Assembly: GCF_000523235.1 (NCBI RefSeq) | Contig: NZ_CP006850.1 | Coordinates: forward strand, 6,758,001 to 6,822,000 | Source of the DNA: Nocardia nova SH22a | GTDB taxonomy: Bacteria > Actinomycetota > Actinomycetes > Mycobacteriales > Mycobacteriaceae | Direction: 5' to 3' | DNA length: 64,000 bases | Shown here: in pieces, positions 28,676-37,254 of the stretch | Layout of the letters: each line of letters starts with the position of its first letter | Numbering within the stretch: the first letter of the stretch is position 1 | The notes under the pieces: generated by a model | The model's database searches: none | What the model was told of the DNA's origin: nothing | Seen by the model: the letters and a program-made list of their open reading frames with translations, nothing else | Position numbers and translations under genes: made by a program

Positions 28676-28870
28676 GCCGCTTGCGGTGATGTTCGCCCGA
28701 TAGTCCGCAACTGGTACGAGCGATCATCACCGCCAACCGATACCCTGAATTGGAACAGACCGAGACCTCCCACCAGGTGCGGCGGAGGCAATTCGATACC
28801 GGCTCGCCGACGCGCTGCAGAGGCATTCATCTCGAAACCGCCGGAGGCGAAGCGGAGGCATGGCAGAACC

Positions 28871-30271
28871 GTGGCAATCACCGACATCAAGGCGTACTCG
28901 CATCTGACGGCGGCCGATATCGAGACGCTCGGCAACGAACTCGACACCATCCGTCGCACCGTCGAGCAGTCACTCGGTGAGCGGGACGCCGCGTATATCC
29001 GGCGCACCATCCGCGCCCAGCGCACGCTCGAGGCCGCGGGCCGGGCGGCCCTGTTCGCCGGGCGCAACAAGTGGGCCTGGCTGGCCGGGACGGCGATGCT
29101 GTCGGTGGCCAAGATCATCGAGAACATGGAGCTCGGCCACAACATCAGCCACGGCCAGTGGGACTGGATGAACGACCCGGAGATCCACTCCACCAGCTGG
29201 GAGTGGGATATGACGGGCACCTCCGGGCAGTGGAAGCGCGCGCACAACTTCTCCCATCACACCTACACCAACATCGTCGGCATGGACGACGACGTGGGCT
29301 TCGGCATCCTGCGCATGACCCGCGACGAGGAGTGGAAGCCGCTCAATCTCGCACAGCCGGTGGCCAATCTGATTCTGGCCGCGCTGTTCGAGTGGGGTAT
29401 CGCGCTGCACGATCTGAAGATCACGAAGTTGCAGGCCGGAGTGCCACGGTCGGAGCTGCTGTCCGAGCCCAATCGGCAATTCCTGCGCAAGGCCGGACGG
29501 CAGGTGGCCAAGGATTTCGTGGTCTATCCGCTGCTGTCCGGGCCGGGCTGGAAGCAGACGCTGAAGGGCAACGCCACGGCGAATCTGATCCGCAATCTCT
29601 GGGCATACGCCGTGATCTTCTGCGGCCATTTCCCCGACGGTGCGGAAAAGTTCACCGAGGAGCAATTCGCCGACGAGACCCGGGCGGAATGGTATCTGCG
29701 GCAGATGCTCGGCAGTGCCAACTTCCAGGCCGGTCCGGCGATGGCGTTCATGAGCGGGAACCTCTGCTACCAGATCGAGCACCATCTGTTCCCGGACATT
29801 CCGAGCAATCGGTACCCGCAGATCTCCGAACAGGTCCGGCAGCTGTGTGACAAATACGATCTGCCGTACACCACGGGATCGCTCGGTAAGCAGTACCTGC
29901 TGGCATTTCGAACCATTCACAAACTGGCGCTGCCGGATCGATTCCTGCGGCGCACCTCCGACGATGCCCCGGAAACCTCTTCCGAGCGGAAATTCTCCCT
30001 GCTGGCCCTGACCCCGGCGAGCGGTTCCGTCGAATCGTCGTCCGGTGTGGATCCGCTGACCGGACGGCGGCAGGGATTGCGATCGGCACTGGTCGACGCG
30101 AAGGCCGCGGTGCGGGAGAAGGCCCGGCAGGAAAAAGAAGCGCTGCGCGAGGCGAAGCTCGCACTCCAGGAAAAGGCGCGCGCGGAGAAGCAGGTCCTGC
30201 GGCGGCGGGCGCTGCGCGAAGGAGCGACTGTTCGCTTCCGGTTGCGGCAACGGCGAAAGCGACTAACTTAA
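28871..30271 (+). CDS. DesA3-type fatty acid desaturase with basic C-terminal tail
   Basis: This is a membrane di-iron acyl-CoA desaturase. Three histidine boxes are visible: HNISHGQWDW (about residue 90), HNFSHHTYTN (near 125) and QIEHHLFPD (near 300). Hydrophobic segments lie between. Length is 466 residues, longer than the family's 415-430 because of a coiled-coil-like tail of about 60 residues rich in Lys, Arg, Glu and Ala (VREKARQEKEALREAKLALQ) that the second paralog lacks. GTG 28871 starts the domain. It follows the ferredoxin reductase by 195 bases and is paired with a tandem paralog. Confidence 0.88.
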   Translation: MAITDIKAYSHLTAADIETLGNELDTIRRTVEQSLGERDAAYIRRTIRAQRTLEAAGRAALFAGRNKWAWLAGTAMLSVAKIIENMELGHNISHGQWDWMNDPEIHSTSWEWDMTGTSGQWKRAHNFSHHTYTNIVGMDDDVGFGILRMTRDEEWKPLNLAQPVANLILAALFEWGIALHDLKITKLQAGVPRSELLSEPNRQFLRKAGRQVAKDFVVYPLLSGPGWKQTLKGNATANLIRNLWAYAVIFCGHFPDGAEKFTEEQFADETRAEWYLRQMLGSANFQAGPAMAFMSGNLCYQIEHHLFPDIPSNRYPQISEQVRQLCDKYDLPYTTGSLGKQYLLAFRTIHKLALPDRFLRRTSDDAPETSSERKFSLLALTPASGSVESSSGVDPLTGRRQGLRSALVDAKAAVREKARQEKEALREAKLALQEKARAEKQVLRRRALREGATVRFRLRQRRKRLT

Positions 30272-30341
30272 GCAGATGTAGGTCACGATCACAATGCGGG
30301 ATACGCCACAGTTGTAATCCGATACCGAGACAACCTACGGA

Positions 30342-30356
30342 ACCGTAACTTACGGT
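30342..30356. promoter_or_regulatory. 15-bp palindrome ACCGTAA-C-TTACGGT before the second desaturase
   Basis: A perfect inverted repeat lies 13 bases before the ATG at 30369, where it would block transcription or translation start. Similar but imperfect sequence lies upstream of the ferredoxin reductase (27434). A lipid-responsive TetR regulator is a reasonable guess. Confidence 0.55.
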
Positions 30357-30368
30357 AGTGTAACCACC

Positions 30369-31625
30369 ATGGCGATCTCGGATGTCAAGGAATACGCGCA
30401 CCTCACCCCCGAGGATGTGGAGGCGATCGGTGCGGAGCTGGACGCGATACGCCGTGAGATCGAGTCGTCCCGGGGCGCGCGCGACGCCCGCTACATCCGC
30501 AATGTGATCCGGTTGCAGCGCGTGCTCGAGATCGGCGGCCGCGGGGTTCTGTTCGCCAGCTTCCTGCCGCCCGCTTGGCTGGCCGGTACCGCCATGCTCT
30601 CGGTGGCCAAGATCATCGAGAACATGGAGATCGGCCACAACGTCATGCACGGCCAGTGGGACTGGATGAACGATCCGGAAATCCACTCCTCCAATTGGGA
30701 ATGGGACAACGCCGGCCCGTCCGAGCACTGGAAGATCACGCACAACTACCTGCACCACAAGTACACGAACGTGCTCGGCATGGACGACGACATCGGCTAC
30801 GGCCTGCTGCGCGTCACCCGCGATCAGCGGTGGTCACCGTTCTATCTCGGTCAGCCGGTCTACAACCTGCTGCTGCAGATGTTCTTCGAATACGGTGTGG
30901 CCATCCAGCATCTGGAACTGGGCAAGGTCGCGAAGAAGAAGTGGCCCGCCGGATCGCCGGAGCGGCTGCAATTCGAACACGACCGCAGTGTGGTGCTGAA
31001 GAAGATCGGCAAGCAGGCCGCCAAGGATTATCTGATCTTCCCGCTGCTGACCGGTCCGGCCTTCCTGTCGACCCTCACCGCCAATATCACCGCCAATGTC
31101 GTGCGCAATATCTGGACCAATGCGGTGATCTTCTGCGGCCACTTCCCCGACGGTGCGGAGAAATTCACCAAGGGCGATGTGCACAACGAGACCCAGGGCG
31201 AGTGGTACCTGCGGCAGATGCTGGGCAGCGCCAACATCAGCGGTGGCGCGGTCATGCATTTCATGACGGGCAACCTCTCTCATCAGATCGAGCATCACCT
31301 GTTCCCGGATCTGCCCAGTAACCGCTATCGCGCCATCGCGGTCCGGGTGCGCGAATTGGCCGACAAATACGATCTGCCGTACACCACGGGATCGCTTCCG
31401 GTGCAGTACGCCAAGTCGTGGCGCACCATCATGAAACTGTCGCTGCCCAACAAATATCTGCGTCGCGGCACCGACGATGCGCCGGAAACCAAGTCGGAGC
31501 GGGCCTTCGGCGGTGTGGGCACCATCGATCCGGCGACCGGACGGCGCCGCGGCCTGCGCACCGCACTGCGCGAGGGTAAGCGCCGAGTCACTCAGCGCCG
31601 CCAGGCCGTCGGCTCGGCCGCCTAA
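30369..31625 (+). CDS. DesA3-type fatty acid desaturase, second tandem copy
   Basis: This 418-residue paralog of the preceding gene has the same boxes: HNVMHGQWDW, HNYLHHKYTN and QIEHHLFPD. It shares most of its length with the first copy but ends in a short basic tail (RRVTQRRQAVGSAA). It is probably an acyl-CoA desaturase fed by the upstream ferredoxin reductase. It has its own promoter region with a perfect palindrome at 30342-30356 and is followed by a strong hairpin at 31641, so it can be expressed alone. Confidence 0.9.
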   Translation: MAISDVKEYAHLTPEDVEAIGAELDAIRREIESSRGARDARYIRNVIRLQRVLEIGGRGVLFASFLPPAWLAGTAMLSVAKIIENMEIGHNVMHGQWDWMNDPEIHSSNWEWDNAGPSEHWKITHNYLHHKYTNVLGMDDDIGYGLLRVTRDQRWSPFYLGQPVYNLLLQMFFEYGVAIQHLELGKVAKKKWPAGSPERLQFEHDRSVVLKKIGKQAAKDYLIFPLLTGPAFLSTLTANITANVVRNIWTNAVIFCGHFPDGAEKFTKGDVHNETQGEWYLRQMLGSANISGGAVMHFMTGNLSHQIEHHLFPDLPSNRYRAIAVRVRELADKYDLPYTTGSLPVQYAKSWRTIMKLSLPNKYLRRGTDDAPETKSERAFGGVGTIDPATGRRRGLRTALREGKRRVTQRRQAVGSAA

Positions 31626-31640
31626 CAAACCGAACATCAC

Positions 31641-31678
31641 GCAAAGGGGCTTCCCGGAAATCCGGGGAGCCCCTTTGC
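31641..31678 (+). terminator. Strong hairpin after the second desaturase
   Basis: GCAAAGGGGCTTCCCGG and CCGGGGAGCCCCTTTGC pair over 15-17 positions with one bulge and a short loop, ending in an A/T-flanked arm that works as a terminator on both strands. It lies 16 bases past the desaturase stop. Confidence 0.75.
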
Positions 31679-31712
31679 CGTGGGAATCGACCGGAGCTGG
31701 TTCACTGAACAG

Positions 31713-32342
31713 GTGTCAGTGCCAGAACCCAATATCTACGACGTGATCCGGCAGCGCCGCGATGTGCGCGCCGAATACACCGGCGAACTCGTGGACGATG
31801 CGACCCTGCTCCGCATTCTCGACGCCGCCCATCGCGCGCCCAGTGTGGGTAATTCGCAGCCATGGGATTTCATCGTGGTCCGCGATCGGGACACCCTCAC
31901 CCGGTTCGCCGCGCACGTCGCGGACAAGCGCGTCGAATTCCATGATTCGCTGCCGCCCGAGCGTGCCCGCACCTTCGAGCCGATCAAGATCGAGGGCATC
32001 ACCGAGAGCGGGACCGGCATCGTCGTCACCCACGACGACAGCCGCGGCGGTCCGCAGATCCTGGGTCGCGCGACCGTCCCCGAAACCGGTTTGTACTCCA
32101 CGATTCTCGCGATCCAGAACCTGTGGCTCGCGGCCACCTCCGAGGGAGTCGGCGTGGGCTGGGTGAGTTTCTACGACGCACCCTTCCTCACCGAACTCGT
32201 CGACCTGCCGCCCGGAATCCGGCCGGTGGCCTGGCTGTGTGTCGGACCGGTGCACGAATTCCAGCAGACACCGGATCTCGAGCGATTCGGGTGGCGCGAT
32301 CGACGCCCGCTCGACGACGCCATCCACTGGGAACGGTACTGA
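31713..32342 (+). CDS. BluB/nitroreductase-family protein (5,6-dimethylbenzimidazole synthase-like)
   Basis: This is a 209-residue FMN-dependent nitroreductase-fold protein. Motifs are IYDVIRQRRDVRAEYTGELV, APSVGNSQPWDFIVV (FMN and phosphate binding), a middle THDDSRGGPQILGRATVPETGLYSTILAIQNLWLAA and GVGVGWVSFYDAPFL. The middle region is characteristic of BluB, which splits FMN to make the lower ligand of vitamin B12. GTG 31713 is the likely start; GTGs at 31680 and 31719 are alternatives, and the first abuts a terminator. No cobalamin genes lie nearby, so the function is from sequence only. Confidence 0.78.
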   Translation: MSVPEPNIYDVIRQRRDVRAEYTGELVDDATLLRILDAAHRAPSVGNSQPWDFIVVRDRDTLTRFAAHVADKRVEFHDSLPPERARTFEPIKIEGITESGTGIVVTHDDSRGGPQILGRATVPETGLYSTILAIQNLWLAATSEGVGVGWVSFYDAPFLTELVDLPPGIRPVAWLCVGPVHEFQQTPDLERFGWRDRRPLDDAIHWERY

Positions 32343-32345
32343 GAA

Positions 32346-33638
32346 CTACACCCGCTCGAGTACGGCGGACGCGCCGTGCCCTCCGGCCGCGCAGATTCCC
32401 AGCAGCGCGGTGTTCTTTCCTGTGAGAGCCAGCTCGTTGGCCATCGTCGTGACCATGCGGGCGCCGGTGGCTCCGAAGGGGTGACCCAGGGACACCGAAC
32501 CGCCGTGCACGTTGAGGATGTCCGGATCGATCTCGCCGACCGCACTGTCCCGGTCCAGCCGGGACTTGGCCCACTCGTCGCTGGCGAGTGCGGAGACCAC
32601 CGACAGGGTCTGGGCCGCGAAGGCCTCGTGGATGTCCACGACGTCGATGTCCGACAGCGACAGTCCCGCCTTGTCGAGTGCGCGGGGCATCGAGATGGCC
32701 GGTCCGATCAGGACCTGATCGGCGGGATCCACGCTGACGAAACTCCAGGACCGGATGGCCGCCAGCGGGGTGAGTCCCAGTTCCCGGGCCTTGTCCTCGC
32801 TCATCAGCAGGACCGCGGCGGCGCCGTCGGTGAGCGGGCTGGCGTTTCCGGCGGTGACGGTGCCGCCGGACTCGAAGACCGGCGCCAGCGTCGCGAGCTT
32901 CTCCACACTGGTGTTCGCGCGGACCAGGCCGTCGCGTTCGATGGTCTTCCCGTCCGGTGTCCGGACCGGTAGCACCTCCTGGTCGAAGCGCCCGGACTCG
33001 ATCGCCGCGGCGGCGCGGTGATGGGACCGCGCGGCGAAGGCGTCCTGTTCGGAACGGGTGATGCCGTGGATCCGCGCCATCTTCTCCGCCGATTCGCCCA
33101 TCACCTCACCGGTGGTGCGCTCGGCGATCCGGGGCCTGCGCGGCAGCAGGTCGGTGAACGGCGCGAGCTGGGCGACAGCGGACAGATAGTCCTTCGGCTT
33201 GGGCTTGCCCAATGCCAGCGGCGCGCCCGCGTGCACCAGCTTCTGCGGGAGCTTCACCTCGGCGTTGCTCGTCGAATCGCTGCCACCGGCGATCATGATG
33301 TCGTACTCGCCGCGTTCGATGGCGGCGGCCGCCGATGTGACGGCCTGCAGGCCGGAGGCGCACGCCCGGGTCACGGTGTAACCCTCGCAGCCGTGGTCGA
33401 GTCCGAGATCCAGGGCGATTTCGCGGGCGACGTTCGGGGCCGCACTCGGCAGGATCACCCCGCCCCACACCATCGCCTGCACCCGATCCTTCGGCAGCCC
33501 GGTGCGCTCCAGCAGACCGGCGACGGCCGCCGCGCCCAGGTCGATGGTGTCCATCCGGGTGTAGTCGGTGAAAGCGCGCAGGAAGGGAGTGCGGGCGCCG
33601 GCGACGATGACGGCGCGACGAGAACGCTGGGAAGTCAT
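32346..33638 (-). CDS. Thiolase (acetyl-CoA C-acyltransferase)
   Basis: This is a 430-residue thiolase of fatty-acid beta-oxidation or ketoacyl-CoA metabolism. The nucleophile is in TRACASGLQA (about residue 90), the histidine pair in NVHGGSVSLGHPFGATGAR, and the second cysteine in CAAGGHG near the C-terminus. Length and the internal insert (KPKPKDYLSAVAQLAPFTDLLPRRP) suit the FadI/trifunctional type, although no partner hydratase-dehydrogenase gene is adjacent. ATG 33638 begins the domain. It converges on the BluB-like gene with three bases between stops. Confidence 0.85.
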   Translation of the reverse strand: MTSQRSRRAVIVAGARTPFLRAFTDYTRMDTIDLGAAAVAGLLERTGLPKDRVQAMVWGGVILPSAAPNVAREIALDLGLDHGCEGYTVTRACASGLQAVTSAAAAIERGEYDIMIAGGSDSTSNAEVKLPQKLVHAGAPLALGKPKPKDYLSAVAQLAPFTDLLPRRPRIAERTTGEVMGESAEKMARIHGITRSEQDAFAARSHHRAAAAIESGRFDQEVLPVRTPDGKTIERDGLVRANTSVEKLATLAPVFESGGTVTAGNASPLTDGAAAVLLMSEDKARELGLTPLAAIRSWSFVSVDPADQVLIGPAISMPRALDKAGLSLSDIDVVDIHEAFAAQTLSVVSALASDEWAKSRLDRDSAVGEIDPDILNVHGGSVSLGHPFGATGARMVTTMANELALTGKNTALLGICAAGGHGASAVLERV

Positions 33639-33643
33639 GGAAC

Positions 33644-33687
33644 TTACTGTATGGTCAGGAAAATTCCGATACAAGGTGTCACAGTAA
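33644..33687. promoter_or_regulatory. Possible inverted repeat upstream of the thiolase
   Basis: TTACTGT at 33644-33650 and ACAGTAA at 33681-33687 are inverted arms about 30 bases apart, directly ahead of the thiolase start on the minus strand. AT content rises here. It could be a pair of regulator half-sites or a promoter region. Confidence 0.3.
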
Positions 33688-33704
33688 ATTCCTCCGAACG
33701 GAGT

Positions 33705-33732
33705 ACGGCCGGGACCCGAGGGTCCCGGCCGT
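33705..33732 (-). terminator. Hairpin after the hibernation factor gene
   Basis: ACGGCCGGGACCC and GGGTCCCGGCCGT form a 13-bp perfect stem with a tiny loop, 20 bases beyond the stop of the gene ending at 33753. Its place between two minus-strand genes suits a terminator. Confidence 0.7.
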
Positions 33733-33752
33733 CGTCGATCACCCGCGCTCGG

Positions 33753-34478
33753 TTACGCGAGTCTGATCAATCCGTAGTCGAAGGCATGCCGCCGGTACAC
33801 CACCGACGGGCGGTCGGTCTCCCGATCCTGGAAGAGGAAGAAATCGTGGCCGACCAGTTCCATCTGGTACAGCGCGTCGTCCACCGACATCGGTGTCGCG
33901 GAGTGGACCTTGGTACGCACGATATGCCCCGGACCGGCGTACTCGGTATCCGCGGAACGGTCGGCCGGTTCGGAACCGTCGGCACTCGGGACCGTGTCGT
34001 CGATCAGCGTGGCCGTCGCCTCGGCAACCGACAGCGGGGTCTTCTCGCCGTAGTGCACCCGGCGGCGATCCTTGCTGCGGCGTAACCGGGATTCGAGTTT
34101 GGCCACCGCCTGCTCCAGCGCGCCGTAGAAACTGTCGGCGCATGCCTCCGCCCGGACCACCGGTCCCTTACCCCGCACGGTGATCTCCACCCGCTGACAG
34201 TTCTTGCGCTGGCGGCGATTTCGTTCGTGGAACAACTCCACGTCGAAGAGGTATATCGAGGGATCGAAGCGTTCCAGGCGGGAGAGTCGGTCCGCGACAT
34301 GAACGCGGAAATGATCGGGAACCTCGACGTTGCGCCCCTTGACCACGACATCCGCGTCGGGTGTGCGGGGCACATCGGAGATGTTTTGTTCGACTCCGTT
34401 CAGTTCACTGGAACCCATCTGGGTGCCCATACCGGTCGAGGGTTCTGCTTCTTTCACTGAAGGTCGTGAAGTCGTCAC
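33753..34478 (-). CDS. hpf: Ribosome hibernation-promoting factor, long form (HPF)
   Basis: HPF binds the decoding region of 30S subunits and makes inactive 100S dimers in stationary phase or hypoxia. The 241-residue length is the long form: an N-terminal S30AE fold (VVVKGRNVEVPDHFRVHVADRLSRLERF and KNCQRVEITVRGKGPVVRAEA) plus a C-terminal dimerisation domain (MSVDDALYQMELVGHDFFLFQDRETDRPSVVYRR). GTG 34478 is preceded by GGGAGG at six bases; the first ~40 residues are Pro/Ser-rich. This matches Rv3241c in place. Confidence 0.9.
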   Translation of the reverse strand: MTTSRPSVKEAEPSTGMGTQMGSSELNGVEQNISDVPRTPDADVVVKGRNVEVPDHFRVHVADRLSRLERFDPSIYLFDVELFHERNRRQRKNCQRVEITVRGKGPVVRAEACADSFYGALEQAVAKLESRLRRSKDRRRVHYGEKTPLSVAEATATLIDDTVPSADGSEPADRSADTEYAGPGHIVRTKVHSATPMSVDDALYQMELVGHDFFLFQDRETDRPSVVYRRHAFDYGLIRLA

Positions 34479-34738
34479 GCGTACCTCCCGGATCTGGCCG
34501 CACAACCGAGTCATGTGCGGCGGGTTTCAGCCGTGCCGAGCGGCGAACCGGGGATGTGATGGACCGGTGGGAGGGCTCGCGACCTGCCACCCGTGGTCCG
34601 CTGTTCACGCCGGAATGCTCGGCACGAAGTCGTCCGAGTTGCCACCTCCAACCTCTTGGATCGGGTGTCAGATCGCTATGTCAGCAACGCTATTACGCCA
34701 ACGATCCGTCCGCCACTGTTCACGCAAATTTCTCCGAC

Positions 34739-35377
34739 TCAAGCGGCACACGTCACCATCACCGCACGCACACGCACCCCGTGCGCGGCCAGCACCCGGA
34801 CCGATTCGGCGGCCGTCGCTCCGGTGGTCAGCACGTCGTCTACCAGCACGATATCGGCGTCGTCCCAGGTGCGCAGTGCCGAGGTCTGCGGGATTCGCCC
34901 GATGATCCCGCCATTGAGGTTCGACCGCCGCGCGGCGGCGTTCAGGCCGACCGAGTCGCGCACCTCACCGCGGGCCCACAGCACCGGTGCGAGGTGGCAA
35001 TCGGTCAGCCAACCCGTGGCCACACGGGCCGTCCGCACCACCGGATCACCGCCGCGGCGACGTGCGGCCACCCGGCGGCTCGGCGCGGGCACCAGAACCA
35101 GCGGACGCCCGGGCGCACGCAACCGGCCGATGCCCCGAGCCAGTGCCAGCCCCAGCGGCGCGGCCAGATCGCGACGGCCGGACTCCTTGACCGCGAGCAC
35201 CGCCCGCCGCGGCGGCCCCGCATAGCGCCCCAGAGCCCAGCAGGGCACTCCGGGATCGGTCCGTGGCCGGATCCGCACCGGGGTCTCCTCGAGCGTGGCG
35301 GCGCAGTCCGCGCACCATCCGGTCCCCGCCGATCCACATCCCCCGCAGTACCGCGGCAGAATCAACTCCAGCAGCAT
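34739..35377 (-). CDS. ComF-family phosphoribosyltransferase-like protein
   Basis: This is a 212-residue protein. An N-terminal zinc finger (CGGCGSAGTGWCADCAATL) is followed by a phosphoribosyltransferase fold with the PRPP loop IVLVDDVLTTGATAAES near residue 175. ComF proteins take part in DNA uptake in some bacteria, but their biochemistry is unclear. It is placed next to hpf and lpqB as Rv3242c is. Start ATG 35377. The function here is unknown. Confidence 0.85.
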   Translation of the reverse strand: MLLELILPRYCGGCGSAGTGWCADCAATLEETPVRIRPRTDPGVPCWALGRYAGPPRRAVLAVKESGRRDLAAPLGLALARGIGRLRAPGRPLVLVPAPSRRVAARRRGGDPVVRTARVATGWLTDCHLAPVLWARGEVRDSVGLNAAARRSNLNGGIIGRIPQTSALRTWDDADIVLVDDVLTTGATAAESVRVLAAHGVRVRAVMVTCAA

Positions 35378-35442
35378 GGCGTCAGTGTCGCCGATACCAC
35401 CGACAGCCGGGCCGTCCGGCTCACGGGGAAACCGGTGCCGGC

Positions 35443-37254
35443 TCAGCCAGGGAACACCGGTACGGCATTCGCTCCCAGGCCGGGAACCTCACGCCAGAAC
35501 CGGTCCGAGGCCGGATCGGCGGCTTGCAACTGCATGACGGCTCGCGAGTCGGCGGCGTACAACGCCTCGGGCGCGGCGCTCACCACCCGCACCGGCGGAG
35601 TGAGGTTCTGACTGGACAGCGACTTCAGTTCCGAGCCGTCGACGAAGACCGAATCCACCGGCGGCATGTCCCCGTCCCGCGCGATCACCAGCATCTCGGG
35701 AGTGGACCAGTCGATCGACACCGCCGTCGTACTCGAATCGACCGCGACCGGCTGCGGTGACACCAGGGAGAACTGACCATCCGGCTGAGCCACCACGACC
35801 GCCATGTACACCTTGCCCCCGGCGATGATGGCCGCCCGGGCACCGTCGCGTGAGATGCGCAGATCGGTGATCGGCAGGCGCGGAACGGAATCGGCGCTGT
35901 TCGAATCGGCCACGGTGAGGGTGGAACTGTCGACGTTCTGCATCGAGACGTTGCCGGTCGCGCGATCGTGCACGAACCGGACCACCCTGGTGCCGTCGAT
36001 CACCGTCCATACCGCACCGCCGTCGGCGGTCCACGACGGCCGGGTGAAGGTATCGCCCTGGATCACCGAGAACGTGGAGGCGGGCGCACCGTCGTAGCTG
36101 CCGACGACCAAGGTCTGTTTCGGCGCCGGTTGACCACTGTCGGCCACGGCGGCGACCAGCTGGCCGTCCTGGGACAGCCCGGCCGATCGCAGATTGTGCG
36201 CCGAGCCGAAGAAGCCGGGGGTGGGGACGATATCGCCCTTCACGGGATCCACCTTGACCAGTCCGCCGTCGCGCAGGGCGTGCAATCCGACGTGATCGCC
36301 GGTGTGGGCCGCGGGATTGAACGCGTTGACATCCTCCGATGTCCAGCCGCCCGCATAGCGTTCGTCGAGCGGCTTACCGTCGCCGAGCAGCACATACGGG
36401 CCGATGATGCCCGCATTGGACAGGGTCAGGACCACTTGGGCGGCGAGGAGTTCGCGGTTGTGCGGATCGAGCGTCGAGGCGCCGGAGAAATCCATCCGGA
36501 CACCGCCGAGGCCGACACCGACGTTGTCGGTGGCGCCGTTGGCCTTCGTGATGTCGGTGCGCAGACTCACCGGATCGGCCAGCAGATTGCGGACCGCCGG
36601 TGCCAGGGCCTCGCGTGGGCCCCCGGCCAGCAGCGTCACCAGCTCCTGGGCGAGCTGGTCCTTGGTGGTCGCGACCCAGCGCAGGTCCGGAACGGCCATG
36701 GTGCCCGGACCATTGGCGAAATACAGCGAATAACGGTGATAGGCCTTGTAGAACGCACCGCTGTCGACCACGACGCCCGGCTCGAGCTGGTCGATCCGCC
36801 AGTCGTCGCCGACCTTCGTCATTTCGATTCTGGTCTCGTAGGTGGTGTTGTCCTGCGCCCGGAACGATCCGTCGGCGCCCAGTTCACCCAGCTTGCGTCC
36901 CCGGACCCGGAACGTGACCGTGTTGTCGGTGCGCGATTCCCGCAGCGTGTCGGGCTTGTCGACGATGATGGTCCGGGCCTCGTCGTCCCAGCTCTGCGAG
37001 GCATCCGGGGTGAGGTACTGGCGTGCGGTCTGATGATGGTCGGCCGGATCGGCGGTCGCAGCCATGAAGTCGTGCAGCAGCAGATCCGGATCCTGATTGT
37101 GGACCGGCGGATGGGGGCCCGCCGAGGTCGGCTCCCGGCTGATGGTGCCGAGGGCCTGCGGCGCCGAGGAGTCCGGCAGGCTGGCGCAGCCGGACACGAG
37201 CAGGACGCAGCCGAACAGCGCACCGAGCAGCGTCGCCAGGCGGGTGCGGTTCAT
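35443..37254 (-). CDS. lpqB: Lipoprotein LpqB, partner of the MtrAB system
   Basis: LpqB is an exported lipoprotein that binds the sensor domain of MtrB and modulates its signalling. The signal [20 protein letters not shown] ends in the lipobox LVSGC. A GerMN-like domain lies at about 60-330 ([41 protein letters not shown]), and a C-terminal beta-propeller-like region follows. Length (603) matches the family. It overlaps the mtrB stop by four bases (ATGA), so it is translated with mtrB. Confidence 0.93.
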   Translation of the reverse strand: MNRTRLATLLGALFGCVLLVSGCASLPDSSAPQALGTISREPTSAGPHPPVHNQDPDLLLHDFMAATADPADHHQTARQYLTPDASQSWDDEARTIIVDKPDTLRESRTDNTVTFRVRGRKLGELGADGSFRAQDNTTYETRIEMTKVGDDWRIDQLEPGVVVDSGAFYKAYHRYSLYFANGPGTMAVPDLRWVATTKDQLAQELVTLLAGGPREALAPAVRNLLADPVSLRTDITKANGATDNVGVGLGGVRMDFSGASTLDPHNRELLAAQVVLTLSNAGIIGPYVLLGDGKPLDERYAGGWTSEDVNAFNPAAHTGDHVGLHALRDGGLVKVDPVKGDIVPTPGFFGSAHNLRSAGLSQDGQLVAAVADSGQPAPKQTLVVGSYDGAPASTFSVIQGDTFTRPSWTADGGAVWTVIDGTRVVRFVHDRATGNVSMQNVDSSTLTVADSNSADSVPRLPITDLRISRDGARAAIIAGGKVYMAVVVAQPDGQFSLVSPQPVAVDSSTTAVSIDWSTPEMLVIARDGDMPPVDSVFVDGSELKSLSSQNLTPPVRVVSAAPEALYAADSRAVMQLQAADPASDRFWREVPGLGANAVPVFPG

